This document shows, one piece after another, positions 8,142 to 18,060 of a stretch of DNA of 64,000 bases. The DNA comes from an uncultured Pirellulaceae bacterium (lineage in GTDB: Bacteria; Planctomycetota; Planctomycetia; Pirellulales; Pirellulaceae): NCBI GenBank assembly GCA_938040995.1, contig CALHZT010000015.1, positions 1 to 64,000 on the forward strand. Direction: 5' to 3'. The position numbers and the translations under genes were made by a program. Each line of letters begins with the position of its first letter. The first letter of the stretch is position 1. A model generated the notes under the pieces. The model saw only the letters and a program-made list of their open reading frames with translations. It was not told where the DNA came from and ran no database searches.

Positions 8142-10790
8142 ATGAAAAATCTTTCACGCTTCCTGTTGAATGTCGCACTCTTGCTGGTCGTCATCGGCTC
8201 GCCATCGTCGCACGGCGAACAAACGCCGGAATCCGTCCCTCAACCGGTTCGCATCTACGGGATCAGGGACGTTATTGAAAGCACGGACGGAAACGTACAG
8301 TTCCTCAGCACCAGAGGCCCGTGCGATATTTCGTCATCGGCTCAGCAAAAGCAGCTCTTTCAACAAACCGGCAACACCAGAAAGAGCTTTCTTCGGTTAT
8401 TCAAAGACCCTGAAGATCCGAAAGCGTTTCTTTCGGTCGCATGGATGAACAGTGGCCGAAATAACGGACTTGGAATTTATCGGTTCAAAGGAAAAGAACA
8501 GTCGTTCGTGACCCACATCGACCGGCGACTGCGCGCACCGAAGTGTTTCCAGTCGCCGAACGGACACATTTTCATCACATCCAGAAACGGATATGTCTTC
8601 TGGTGGGACGGCGAACATCTCGCTACCTACGACCTTCGCCCAAAAGGCGTTGAACCAAATCCCAGCCAGTCGTATCGCGAAGTCCAATTTGTCACAACGC
8701 CGGGTGGTCCGACTTGCTGCTATTCAATCGCCGATCCGAGATATCACAAGCGTGCGCTTTTTGACTTGCTCGTATTTGACGACGAGGGAATGCGACGCAT
8801 TTCCCTCAAGACCGATGATGGAAAGAACAGGCAGACCGGCCCCGCCTGCATGCCGGATGCCAACATCGTTCGCATGCTCTTTTACAACCGATGGTTGAAC
8901 ATCGATCTTGCTGGCGGCAAAGTCACCGAGCAACCGTTCGACCGACCCGGCAAAGACAAGGTTAAACCAGTCGACGTCGTCGCCTTGCCGGACGGCACTT
9001 TGTTGTCTCTCTGGCGAAAACTTTACCGCTCACCACTACCTCACGATATCGATGCGTTCGAAAATGGACGGTACTTTCGCATCGCAGAATGGAAAAATGG
9101 AGCGTGGGAGTTCCAGTCAACAGGTCTCGACCGGAATGTCGCCAAATCACACCCGCACACGATCGACGACGACGGCGGGTGGTGGGTTTTGACGGGAGAC
9201 AGCACGCTAGTTTATCGCTCGCCGGAAGGAAAATGGAGAGAATTCGACAACCGATATGGACTGTCGAGATTTCCTGCGAAGGCAATTTGGCGCACAGGCA
9301 AATGGCTCTGGCTGACGAGCTACAACAATCTGGCGAGATACGACATGGATCGCCTGATCAAGGACAAACCGCAGGACGATTCGCCCGGAAAGTCATTTGG
9401 CGACTGGCTGGTTTACGAATCGCAAACTCGGATGGCCCGATTCGCCAACAGGCCTTTTCGGGTCCAGCCGCTATTGGGGCTTTCTGGATATCTGGTCCAT
9501 CCACTTCAAAGAAACCAAAAACAGATTCCACTCCCGCGAGTCACCCCATCCCTGAACATCCGGACGTACAGCTCCTTCCTGGATTCACGCGACCACCTAT
9601 GGATGGTTTCTTCCGATATCACTGACGACGTCTTTCGCTACAAAGACGGTGAGTGGGAACAGTTCTCAACCTCAAAGGACGACAAGGGCAACGAATTGAC
9701 GCCACTGGAGACCGCGTCACGAAAGCTGATTACCGAATCCTGGGGACCAGGCGATCATGCCCCACGAATCGCATTCGGCAAAGAAAAGACCGCAGTCCTG
9801 CTTCATGGAAAAATTGCGTTGTTGATCGAGAAGGAATGGAAGTCCATTTCTGCGCCGATGGCAAAAACAGGTAGCATTGAATTCGAGAACGGCGATCTCA
9901 TCTTGCGCCAGAATTCAACAATTGAGTTCAGGCTGGGCGCATCCGATCTGGTTCGCAACACGGACGATCCGCCATGGGAAAAACGAACCATCTCTTCGTT
10001 CGATCTTCAGCAAGACATGAAGATACCAGACGGTGATCCGATATCAGCGCCCGCGTTTTCGAGGACGACCAGATTTGGACAAAAGCTGTCGGTTGGAGGC
10101 GATCAAATTGCCGTATTCCACAAGAACCACTGGACAATATTTCCGAAAGGAGAAACACCATTCGCGCTCGAAGCCGGACAAGGGAAACACTACCTTCGCC
10201 CAAACAGATTTCGGTTCCAGATCAGTGATCATGGCGACTTGGTGATTGAGTCGAATTCTCGATCCATGTTGACCTACGCCGTATTGCCAGGAACGCGTGT
10301 GGAGTGCACCTGCAAGGAAGAAGAAATCACCGTCAAGAGTCGAAACGATGCGATTTCTCCCCAATGGGATTCGCCGATCCCGCAGGAAAACGAAATTCGA
10401 CGGTATCGAATCGACAAAGGTCCATGGTCAAACTGGGAGAACTCGCATTTGCCAATCCAGACAGGGCTGCTCATCGGCAAAGATCACGAGCTCGAAATTC
10501 AAGTCGACAGTCGGACTGCGATTGTCGATTCCAAAAACTTAAAATTCCGCCTGAATGTTGAATATGATGCGCAAGACGTTTTGGAAAAACTAATCGCCCA
10601 GCTTGGTGCCTCAAGTTTTGCAGAGCGGGAAAAAGCAGACCGTGAAATTCGCGAAATGGTTGGGCCTGGTTTGTGGTCGTTCCTCAAGCAGTCAACAAAG
10701 AGCGCCGAAGATCCAGAAATCCGGTTGCGGCTGTTGAAAATCGTTCAGTCGCTGGAACAGTCTCTTCAGCCTGCTGCAGATCCGAAGTGA
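8142..10790 (+). CDS. Secreted hypothetical protein, possible beta-propeller-like body; start probably ATG 8142 (MKNLSRFLLNVALLLVVIGSPSSHG), ORF open from 7911
   Basis: Signal peptide after the internal ATG; C-terminal LIAQLGASSFAEREKADREIREMVGPGLWSFLKQSTKSAEDPEIRLRLLKIVQ module. Confidence 0.82.
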   Translation: MKNLSRFLLNVALLLVVIGSPSSHGEQTPESVPQPVRIYGIRDVIESTDGNVQFLSTRGPCDISSSAQQKQLFQQTGNTRKSFLRLFKDPEDPKAFLSVAWMNSGRNNGLGIYRFKGKEQSFVTHIDRRLRAPKCFQSPNGHIFITSRNGYVFWWDGEHLATYDLRPKGVEPNPSQSYREVQFVTTPGGPTCCYSIADPRYHKRALFDLLVFDDEGMRRISLKTDDGKNRQTGPACMPDANIVRMLFYNRWLNIDLAGGKVTEQPFDRPGKDKVKPVDVVALPDGTLLSLWRKLYRSPLPHDIDAFENGRYFRIAEWKNGAWEFQSTGLDRNVAKSHPHTIDDDGGWWVLTGDSTLVYRSPEGKWREFDNRYGLSRFPAKAIWRTGKWLWLTSYNNLARYDMDRLIKDKPQDDSPGKSFGDWLVYESQTRMARFANRPFRVQPLLGLSGYLVHPLQRNQKQIPLPRVTPSLNIRTYSSFLDSRDHLWMVSSDITDDVFRYKDGEWEQFSTSKDDKGNELTPLETASRKLITESWGPGDHAPRIAFGKEKTAVLLHGKIALLIEKEWKSISAPMAKTGSIEFENGDLILRQNSTIEFRLGASDLVRNTDDPPWEKRTISSFDLQQDMKIPDGDPISAPAFSRTTRFGQKLSVGGDQIAVFHKNHWTIFPKGETPFALEAGQGKHYLRPNRFRFQISDHGDLVIESNSRSMLTYAVLPGTRVECTCKEEEITVKSRNDAISPQWDSPIPQENEIRRYRIDKGPWSNWENSHLPIQTGLLIGKDHELEIQVDSRTAIVDSKNLKFRLNVEYDAQDVLEKLIAQLGASSFAEREKADREIREMVGPGLWSFLKQSTKSAEDPEIRLRLLKIVQSLEQSLQPAADPK

Positions 10791-10852
10791 ATTCAGAACC
10801 GGTTCTGAAAGTTGGGCAGTTCAAAGACTTACGGGATGGCACCGGACAGTAC

Positions 10853-10930
10853 GTAGTGGATCTTGTTAAAGATCCTTACAGCAATCGCGTTTTTGCGGAC
10901 AGCTGAGGGATCTTTAACAAGATCCACTAC
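10853..10930. repeat. Long inverted repeat (hairpin), copy 1
   Basis: Perfect 23-bp arms gtagtggatcttgttaaagatcc (10853-10875) and ggatctttaacaagatccactac (10908-10930); near-identical copy at 12688-12766. Confidence 0.9.
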
Positions 10931-11142
10931 CTGTGAATTCAAATCGCTTGAGAAGGATTGAGCTCTAGCCGGTACTACGACCACCAGTTTTGAAATGCCC
11001 ACTCGGCTCTGCCATTCACGGATACAGTGCAGTTTTTCATTTGATCCAAAGAGAATGAAGTTCGATGTTGAATCGGATTGCCGCTGGCTCACGCTGCGCG
11101 CCATAATGCGGCGAGTTGACCGCCACGCCCGGGAGAATCGTT

Positions 11143-12591
11143 ATGAAACGTCGCGACTTTCTGAAAACATCCGCAGCCGCCTCCGTCGCCGGAACGATGG
11201 GAGCGAAATTGTTCGCTGACGAATCGAAAACGGAGGAAAGCTCCACCGCATGCTGCGAACGTACTTACGCGACTCCCGCCGACGCGATGAAGGCAGCGCC
11301 CGAAACGGTCCTCTACTGCCCTGCCATTTACGCCGGCACGGATGTCAAGAAACCCGATTACCTCGCCACCGTCGATGTTGATCCATCATCAAAGACGTTC
11401 GGATCAGTCGTTAATCGACTGAACATGCCGAACGTGGGCGACGAACTTCATCACTTTGGCTGGAATGCGTGCAGCAGCTGCCACGGATCCGGCCAAGGAC
11501 GCCGCTACATGGTGTTGCCCGGCATTTCGTCCGGGCGAATTCATATCGTGGACACAGAGGATGCAACCAACCCGAAAATCCACAAGATTATCGAGCCGAA
11601 AACGATTGCCGACGCCGTCAATCTGTCGGCTCCGCATACCGTTCACTGCCTTGCCGACGGGAACATCATGATCTCAATGCTGGGGGACGCCAAAGGCGAT
11701 GGCCCTGGTGGATTTATGTTGATGGATGAGGAGTTCAATGTCACCGGGCGTTGGGAGCGCGACGCGACCGGGATGCAGTTTAATTATGACTTTTGGTATC
11801 AGCCTCGTCATAACGTTATGGTGAGCAGTGAATGGGGCTCGCCGAATACTGTGTCGCAAGGATTCAATCTGGATGATGTGAAGGCCGGCAAGTACGGACA
11901 GCGGCTGCACTTTTGGGACTGGAAGGAACGCAAGATCGACCAGACGATTGAGCTGGGCGAAACGGGCATGATCCCGCTCGAAGTTCGCTTCCATCACGAT
12001 CCGCAAAGCGTTCACGGTTTTGTTGGCGCAGCACTCAGCAGCACGATGTGGCACTGGCACCGCGATGAAGCCGCCGGCAAGTGGCAAGCCGACAAGGTGA
12101 TCTCCGTCGATCCCGTGGAGACCGAAGGCTGGCCGTTCCCTGTTCCCGGCCTGATTACGGACCTCGTCCTTTCGATGGACGACAAGTACCTTTACTTCTC
12201 GAACTGGCTGCATGGCGACCTTCGCCAATACGATGTTAGCGACCCGGCGAATCCGAAACTGACAGGTCAGGTCTGGTTGGGCGGAGTCATCGGGCATGCA
12301 ACCGACACCGACCGGCAGATTACCGGCGGCCCGCAGATGTTGCAGCTAAGTCTCGATGGCAAACGACTGTATGTAACGAACAGTCTCTACAGCCCGTGGG
12401 ACAACCAGTTTTATCCAAAGATGGCCGAGCAAGGCTCGTGGATGATGCAGCTGGACTGCGACACCGAAAATGGCGGCATGAAAATCAACGAGAAGTTCTT
12501 CGTTGATTTTGGCAAGGAGCCGGGCGGTGCCGCGAGAGCGCACGAAATGCGATTCCCCGGTGGCGACTGCACTTCAGACATCTGGATTTAG
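11143..12591 (+). CDS. Selenium-binding protein (SBP56 / methanethiol oxidase family) with Tat-type signal
   Basis: MKRRDFLKTSAAASVAGTMG twin-arginine leader; GWNACSSCHG, HTVHCLADGNIMISMLGD, YLYFSNWLHGDLRQYDVSDPANPKLTGQVWLGG, AHEMRFPGGDCTSDIWI typical of SBP56. Confidence 0.92.
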   Translation: MKRRDFLKTSAAASVAGTMGAKLFADESKTEESSTACCERTYATPADAMKAAPETVLYCPAIYAGTDVKKPDYLATVDVDPSSKTFGSVVNRLNMPNVGDELHHFGWNACSSCHGSGQGRRYMVLPGISSGRIHIVDTEDATNPKIHKIIEPKTIADAVNLSAPHTVHCLADGNIMISMLGDAKGDGPGGFMLMDEEFNVTGRWERDATGMQFNYDFWYQPRHNVMVSSEWGSPNTVSQGFNLDDVKAGKYGQRLHFWDWKERKIDQTIELGETGMIPLEVRFHHDPQSVHGFVGAALSSTMWHWHRDEAAGKWQADKVISVDPVETEGWPFPVPGLITDLVLSMDDKYLYFSNWLHGDLRQYDVSDPANPKLTGQVWLGGVIGHATDTDRQITGGPQMLQLSLDGKRLYVTNSLYSPWDNQFYPKMAEQGSWMMQLDCDTENGGMKINEKFFVDFGKEPGGAARAHEMRFPGGDCTSDIWI

Positions 12592-12687
12592 TGCAATTAG
12601 TTCGTAGTCCCGCCTACAGGCCAATACTGCTCTATTGAGAGTCGGACCACATTAAACTTACGGGATGGCGGCCAGTTCAAAGTGACC

Positions 12688-12766
12688 GTAGTGGATCTTG
12701 TTAAAGATCCTTGCAGCAATAGCGTTTGTCGCGGACGACTGAGGGATCTTTAACAAGATCCACTAC
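12688..12766. repeat. Long inverted repeat (hairpin), copy 2
   Basis: Same 23-bp arms at 12688-12710 and 12744-12766, spacer related to copy 1. Confidence 0.9.
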
Positions 12767-12849
12767 CTGCAAATTCAAATCGTTTTTGCAGTATTGGCCT
12801 TCGGCGGAATTGCAGATCAAAGTCGCACACCAAAGTTGAGGCGGGCATT

Positions 12850-14055
12850 TTGAAAATTCTCATTGCGGACAAGCTCTCTCCACTTGCCGAAGAACTCCTC
12901 AAAGCAGATGGTAATGAAGTTCGTACCGACCCTTCGCTGACGACGGACGATCTCGTAACGAAAATAGGTGACGCAACCAACGTCCTTGTTGTTCGGTCCA
13001 CCAGAGTCACGAAGGATATCGTCGATGCGGCCGGCAAGCTCGGCTTGATCGTTCGAGCCGGAGCCGGATTTAACACGATCGACGTCGATCATGCGAGCGA
13101 GCGTGGAATTTACGTCGCGAACTGCCCGGGCAAGAACGCGGACGCCGTTGCCGAACTTGCGATTGGCCTGCTTATTGCCGCCGACCGACAAATCGTCAAC
13201 GCGAGTGTGGATTTGCGAGCCGGCAATTGGGAAAAGTCGAAATATGGCAAGGCATACGGCCTGAAAGGGCGCACGCTGGGGCTTCTGGGTTTTGGTGCGA
13301 TTGGAAAGGCCGTTGCCAAGCGTGCACTTGGAATGGAGATGAAAGTGCTCGCGTGGTCGAGAAGCCTTACCGATGAGATCGCGGACCAGTTTGGTGTTGA
13401 ACGAGCCGGCTCGGCTGCCGAGGTCGCCGAACGATCTGACGCGGTCAGCGTGCACCTGCCGCTCAATGATGCAACGCAGCATTTTGTGGACGCTGCTTTT
13501 CTGGGAAAGATGCGACCGTCGAGCATTCTGATCAACACGTCGCGAGGCGAACTTGTGGACTCGGCGGCTTTGGCGAAGGCCGTCGAAGAGAAATCATTAC
13601 GAGTCGGAATCGATGTTTTTGAGAACGAGCCATCGGGCGGCCAGGCAGCTTTTGACCAGGTGGATCTTGCGAACATCGTGACTTGCACGCCGCACATTGG
13701 GGCTTCGACTGATCAAACTGCCGAAGCCATCGCCACCGAGGTCGTCAGAATTATCCGGCAATATCGCGAGAATGGATTTCCACCCAGTCCGGTGAACATG
13801 CAACGGACCAGCCCGGCGGCTTGTCGATTGACCGTTCAGCACCTGAACAAGGTCGGCGTGCTGGCGACCATTCTTGATGGTATTCGAGCCGAGAATATCA
13901 ACGTGCTGGAAATGCAGAATGCCATCTTTGACGGCGCGAAAACCGCTTCTTGCACATTGCGACTGGACGCAGTGCCCGCGAGCGAATGGCTGGAGCGTCT
14001 GGTGAAGAATGAGGCGATCCTGAATGTGACCATTCAGGTGACCCCGACGACTTGA
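12850..14055 (+). CDS. serA: D-3-phosphoglycerate dehydrogenase-like (2-hydroxyacid dehydrogenase with C-terminal ACT-like region); TTG start
   Basis: VRSTRVTKDIVDAAGKLGLIVRAGAGFNTIDVDHASERGIYVANCPGKNADAVAELAIGL; GRTLGLLGFGAIGKAVAKRA; C-terminal VGVLATILDGIRAENINVLEMQN. Confidence 0.9.
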   Translation: MKILIADKLSPLAEELLKADGNEVRTDPSLTTDDLVTKIGDATNVLVVRSTRVTKDIVDAAGKLGLIVRAGAGFNTIDVDHASERGIYVANCPGKNADAVAELAIGLLIAADRQIVNASVDLRAGNWEKSKYGKAYGLKGRTLGLLGFGAIGKAVAKRALGMEMKVLAWSRSLTDEIADQFGVERAGSAAEVAERSDAVSVHLPLNDATQHFVDAAFLGKMRPSSILINTSRGELVDSAALAKAVEEKSLRVGIDVFENEPSGGQAAFDQVDLANIVTCTPHIGASTDQTAEAIATEVVRIIRQYRENGFPPSPVNMQRTSPAACRLTVQHLNKVGVLATILDGIRAENINVLEMQNAIFDGAKTASCTLRLDAVPASEWLERLVKNEAILNVTIQVTPTT

Positions 14056-14077
14056 GAAGCGTCCGGTCTGCACGCAT

Positions 14078-14113
14078 AAAAAAAGCTGCCTGCACAGTAA
14101 GACGCAGGCAGCT
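14078..14113 (-). terminator. Intrinsic terminator for the minus-strand gene at 14140-15414 (may act bidirectionally with serA)
   Basis: agctgcctgc (14084-14093) / gcaggcagct (14104-14113) perfect stem followed on the minus strand by a T-tract. Confidence 0.8.
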
Positions 14114-14139
14114 CAAGTGGACCAGCAAGCTTCAATTCT

Positions 14140-15414
14140 CTATCGCGAACGACGCCGATTGCGACTGGCAGCCAAAACGAAAACGCCCATCAAGCCCGGC
14201 AGCATAATCGCTGACGGTTCTGGAACCGCGTGCGTATCGGACGACTGAAACTTGTTGCCGTTCCAGAGGTTAAAGTCTGACACGTCAGCAACGCCATCCG
14301 CGTTGAAGTCACCATCACACCAGTTGGAATTGGTGGTAAATTTGATTCCGTTCCACAGGTTGAAATCGGATACATCAACGGAACCATCAAGGTTGGCATC
14401 GCCCACCAGGTAAGCTCCACCATTGGCGTTGTTCACAGCACCTGCCTCAGCCAGCCATGAAGACAGATCATCACCGTCTACCACTCCGTCACTTGTCAAA
14501 TCGAACGACGCACCATTTCCGTTTTGGGAAATTTCTGTCGTAAGAGCATTGACGTCATCACAGTCGTAAACGCCATTCATGTCAAAATCGCCAGAAACGC
14601 CTGACGTACCCACGTACTTGATCTCACCCGCAAATCCAGCAGCGGCACCTGAGATGAGAAATTCAAACGAAAGGTCTTCGACTCCGCCGATTGAGAACGC
14701 GCTTCCGAGGTCGAAAGTGGCTCCGCTCGAAACGAGCAAATCACCAAGAGGATTGGTCTCGCCCAGCTGAAATCCACTGGTCGTACCAATTTCATTCCAA
14801 CCGCTCTCCGTATCCCGCAACCCGTTGTAGCCACCACTATCGAGTGAGCCAGCGGTCGAAAAGATACCGTAAGCTGAGATAGAAACAGAATTTGGCGATT
14901 CGTTCTCGAGAGTAATATTGCCCGTCGCACTGTTCACGTTAAGAACGAGGTTATTAAATTCTGGTTCTCCAACGTAAACGACCCGACCCGGAGTAAGGGC
15001 ACCAGACGACGAGTCAAACGTCTGGACGGAAAGATCCAGAACGTCCACGCCGAATGGAACGGACGCAAGTGCAGGCCCCGTATTCAGAGGATTACCCAAC
15101 CCAATCGCCACACCATTCTGGAGATTTTCAAGCCCATCGCGACGAGTTTCCGCGATCGACATTGAATTGTTGATGCCGACTTCGTTCCAGCCCGCGATGA
15201 ACTGGTCTTCGAGACTCAGCCAGTTCGCGGGATCAATAATCCCTTGCGCCGACTGAATTCGGTATCCATCAAAGATTGCCGAATTGACGAGATCTTCGTT
15301 TGACAGAGAAAAACTGTTGGAATCCAGGTCGACGGTCAGCACTACATCCTGTGCGAACAGCGAAGCTGACATTCCAAGCAGCAGAATCAGGGTTTTTTGT
15401 ATGGTCTTTTTCAT
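14140..15414 (-). CDS. Secreted protein with dockerin-type-like EF-hand repeats and C-terminal PEP-CTERM sorting signal
   Basis: GDANLDGSVDVSDFNLWNGIKF / GDFNADGVADVSDFNLWNGNKF; C-terminus VPEPSAIMLPGLMGVFVLAASRNRRRSR. Confidence 0.88.
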   Translation of the reverse strand: MKKTIQKTLILLLGMSASLFAQDVVLTVDLDSNSFSLSNEDLVNSAIFDGYRIQSAQGIIDPANWLSLEDQFIAGWNEVGINNSMSIAETRRDGLENLQNGVAIGLGNPLNTGPALASVPFGVDVLDLSVQTFDSSSGALTPGRVVYVGEPEFNNLVLNVNSATGNITLENESPNSVSISAYGIFSTAGSLDSGGYNGLRDTESGWNEIGTTSGFQLGETNPLGDLLVSSGATFDLGSAFSIGGVEDLSFEFLISGAAAGFAGEIKYVGTSGVSGDFDMNGVYDCDDVNALTTEISQNGNGASFDLTSDGVVDGDDLSSWLAEAGAVNNANGGAYLVGDANLDGSVDVSDFNLWNGIKFTTNSNWCDGDFNADGVADVSDFNLWNGNKFQSSDTHAVPEPSAIMLPGLMGVFVLAASRNRRRSR

Positions 15415-15464
15415 TGTTGGTTGCTCAGCGTATTTGTTTCGAATTCCACGGATCTTCCCGACTG

Positions 15465-16586
15465 TTAGCGACGTCGTCGAGTAAGACCGATCAGCAATAC
15501 ACCAGCAATCGCAAGTGGCATCATCGTTCCCGGTTCGGGAATGGCTTGAGCGTTAAACGCGTTTTTCCATTGGGCGAAATCTTCAAAGTCGACGAAGTTG
15601 TCGGCAGTCAGATCTCCATCGGTACGGATACCCGTTGAGAACATGTTCGCATTGATAATGTCGTAGTCTGCGATGTCGATATCGCCATCCAGATCAACAT
15701 CACCAGGCTGGAACACAGGGCCAGTCTCGCCAGCAGCGTCAATGTTGTTGAGACCGTTGTTGTAAATCGAAGAGATTTCGGCAGCCGTCAAAGCCACGTC
15801 GAACACTGCAAGGTCATCGACCAGACCACGGAAGTCGCGATTGTTACAACAGTAGTCCTGCCCCAATCGCCATCCAGCATCATCAAAGATTTCCAGTGGG
15901 ATACCCATGGTGTCGGATCCAACAGAAACGCCGTCTATGTAAAGCTCCCGGAATGGAGCAACATTGCCATTCGCATCGTCACTATCCCAGACCAACGCGA
16001 CGTGATACCATTCGCCCGCCGCCAGAGATGCTGAATCCAGTGGGGCTCCGCTGACTCGTGCGTCGAAGTGGCCATTGCCGCCGCCTTCGTTTTCCCAGGC
16101 GATTCCAAAGTTCTGGTTGGCATCGAAGGATGTATCATCTTCAACAAGGCGAGTCATGAAGACACCGGTGTAGCCAGATTCCTGGCCAGCGTCGGGCCGA
16201 ATCCACGCGGTCCACGTAGCCGAGAATGCGCCGGTAAGTCCAGTCGTGCCAATGTCGAAATAGTCGTCAGACAAATCGCCACCGCTGATTCCGTTGAGGG
16301 CCAGGGCGCCACCGACAACACCATCCGACGACCATTCGAATCCGTCGTTGTTCGCTGCGTTCGCCCACGGACTGGCAAAATTGTTGACACTGTTCGTTAC
16401 CGTGACGGTCGAACTATCGATCGCACCGTCGTCAAACCGCCAATGCGAGACGGGGGTCTGTGCCATCAAAGCAGCAAGTGGTAGGGCCGAAAAGGCGAGT
16501 AAAGCAATGCAAAATCTCATCATTGGTCCATCCTTCAGAATGCAAAATGGAAAACGTTTTTTTACCCAAAAACTCGGCGACGCCAC
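15465..16586 (-). CDS. LamG/concanavalin-like secreted protein with dockerin-type motif and PEP-CTERM
   Basis: GLTGAFSATWTAWIRPDAG...GEWYHVALVWDSDD...FRELYIDGVSVGS...GLVDDLAVFDVALTAAEISSIYNNG; C-terminus IPEPGTMMPLAIAGVLLIGLTRRRR. Confidence 0.9.
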   Translation of the reverse strand: MASPSFWVKKRFPFCILKDGPMMRFCIALLAFSALPLAALMAQTPVSHWRFDDGAIDSSTVTVTNSVNNFASPWANAANNDGFEWSSDGVVGGALALNGISGGDLSDDYFDIGTTGLTGAFSATWTAWIRPDAGQESGYTGVFMTRLVEDDTSFDANQNFGIAWENEGGGNGHFDARVSGAPLDSASLAAGEWYHVALVWDSDDANGNVAPFRELYIDGVSVGSDTMGIPLEIFDDAGWRLGQDYCCNNRDFRGLVDDLAVFDVALTAAEISSIYNNGLNNIDAAGETGPVFQPGDVDLDGDIDIADYDIINANMFSTGIRTDGDLTADNFVDFEDFAQWKNAFNAQAIPEPGTMMPLAIAGVLLIGLTRRRR

Positions 16587-16871
16587 GTCGGGCTACCTTG
16601 CCGTTTGAATTCTTCTTCTACCTTAAGGAGCTGAGGTGTCGAGGCTTGGGAGCGGGTTCTCGTTGGGGATTCTGACGATTGGGCTAATTTGACCCAGCAA
16701 TTTGAGCGGCAATATCGTGGGCAAGCATTGTCTGCCAATTGCTGACGAGCATGTACTGCGCCTGCTGACATGAACGTGTGTTGGAGGCGGAAAGCGTGTA
16801 AGATCTGTTGACCTTGGGAAGGCACTAGATCAACTTCCGCTCAGCGGCCCTCAGTACATCGGGATGGCATT

Positions 16872-17885
16872 ATGAAATCACAAAGCAAGTCTGCTTTCAC
16901 TCTGGTGGAACTCCTCGTTGTCATCGCTATCATCGGGATTCTCGTTGCGCTGCTACTGCCAGCAGTGCAGACGGCGCGTGCGGCTGCCCGTCGAATGCAA
17001 TGCAAGAACAATCTTCGGCAGATCAGCCTCGCCTGCCTCAATTATGAAAGCGCCGTTGGCTCGCTCCCTTCCGGCGCCCTGGTCAAAAACCCGGAATTCT
17101 GTAGCGGCAATGGATTGTGTCGCGGCATCCCAATGTACATGCTCATCATGCCTTACATGGAAGAGGGCACCCTGCCAGAAGTTCTTACGAACCTGATCAA
17201 TGAAGACCCGGATGACGGTTGGGCGTGGACAAGAATCATCGGGACTCCGTTTGAAAACGCTCAGGTCACACCGTTTCAATGCCCGAGCGTTACCAAATGG
17301 GATCAGATCGCAGCTCGACGCGATTACTATGGCGTGGTTGGCGGCAAACGTATTAGTGGATCTCAAGCCAACGCTCTTGGAATTGACCGCCAGCCTGTCT
17401 CACGTCTCGCTGCCCGCGGTCTTGTTTTTTCTGACGGCATGTTTCAGCTCGGCAGAAAAATCAGAATACGGAATATCAAAGATGGCACATCGAAGACACT
17501 TGCCGTGGGAGAAAGCGTTACTCCGACTCTTTACGGCTGCGACCCGGACGGTTACGCAGTAGAAGGGGTTGGTGGCCCCGGCTGCTGGTGGCATGGCGGA
17601 AGCATGACAGCAAATTTCGATCCCATGGATTCACGCTCGTATAGCGGCCATTCCTATGGCCGAATGCTGGCGAGCACCGTCTGGCCAATCAACTCGCAAG
17701 ACGTCAATCCATCCAATATTGAACCGGACACCACGAACACGATCCCTTTCAGCAGTGACCACGAAGGAGGCGTCCACTTCGTATTTGGAGACAACCACGT
17801 CGAGTTCATCACTGACGGCGTGGACCACGAGGGCGTTCTCTGGCCGCTCACAACGTATCGTGGCCGCGATATCGCCGATCGCTAG
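16872..17885 (+). CDS. DUF1559 domain protein with type IV pilin-like prepilin N-terminus
   Basis: MKSQSKSAFTLVELLVVIAIIGILVALLLPAVQTARAAARRMQCKNNLRQISLACLNYE. Confidence 0.95.
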   Translation: MKSQSKSAFTLVELLVVIAIIGILVALLLPAVQTARAAARRMQCKNNLRQISLACLNYESAVGSLPSGALVKNPEFCSGNGLCRGIPMYMLIMPYMEEGTLPEVLTNLINEDPDDGWAWTRIIGTPFENAQVTPFQCPSVTKWDQIAARRDYYGVVGGKRISGSQANALGIDRQPVSRLAARGLVFSDGMFQLGRKIRIRNIKDGTSKTLAVGESVTPTLYGCDPDGYAVEGVGGPGCWWHGGSMTANFDPMDSRSYSGHSYGRMLASTVWPINSQDVNPSNIEPDTTNTIPFSSDHEGGVHFVFGDNHVEFITDGVDHEGVLWPLTTYRGRDIADR

Positions 17886-18060
17886 AACACCAGAACGCTT
17901 ATCGACGTTAAGGCGAAAGGCGAAAGGCGAGTGAGAATTCACCAACAAGACGTCGGTGGCCGTGGCGGCTCAAGAACGCAAGTTGATAATTTTGCCCGCC
18001 GCTCGCCTGTCAACCGGACATCGCAACCGGGCAAATTCGTCGCGATGCCGATTTTCTTTC

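Noticed and set aside
10853-12766. Flanking hairpins as ends of a classical insertion sequence carrying the SBP56 gene
   Set aside because: The hairpins are self-contained palindromes, not terminal inverted repeats of one element, and no transposase is present; kept only as a paired-repeat observation
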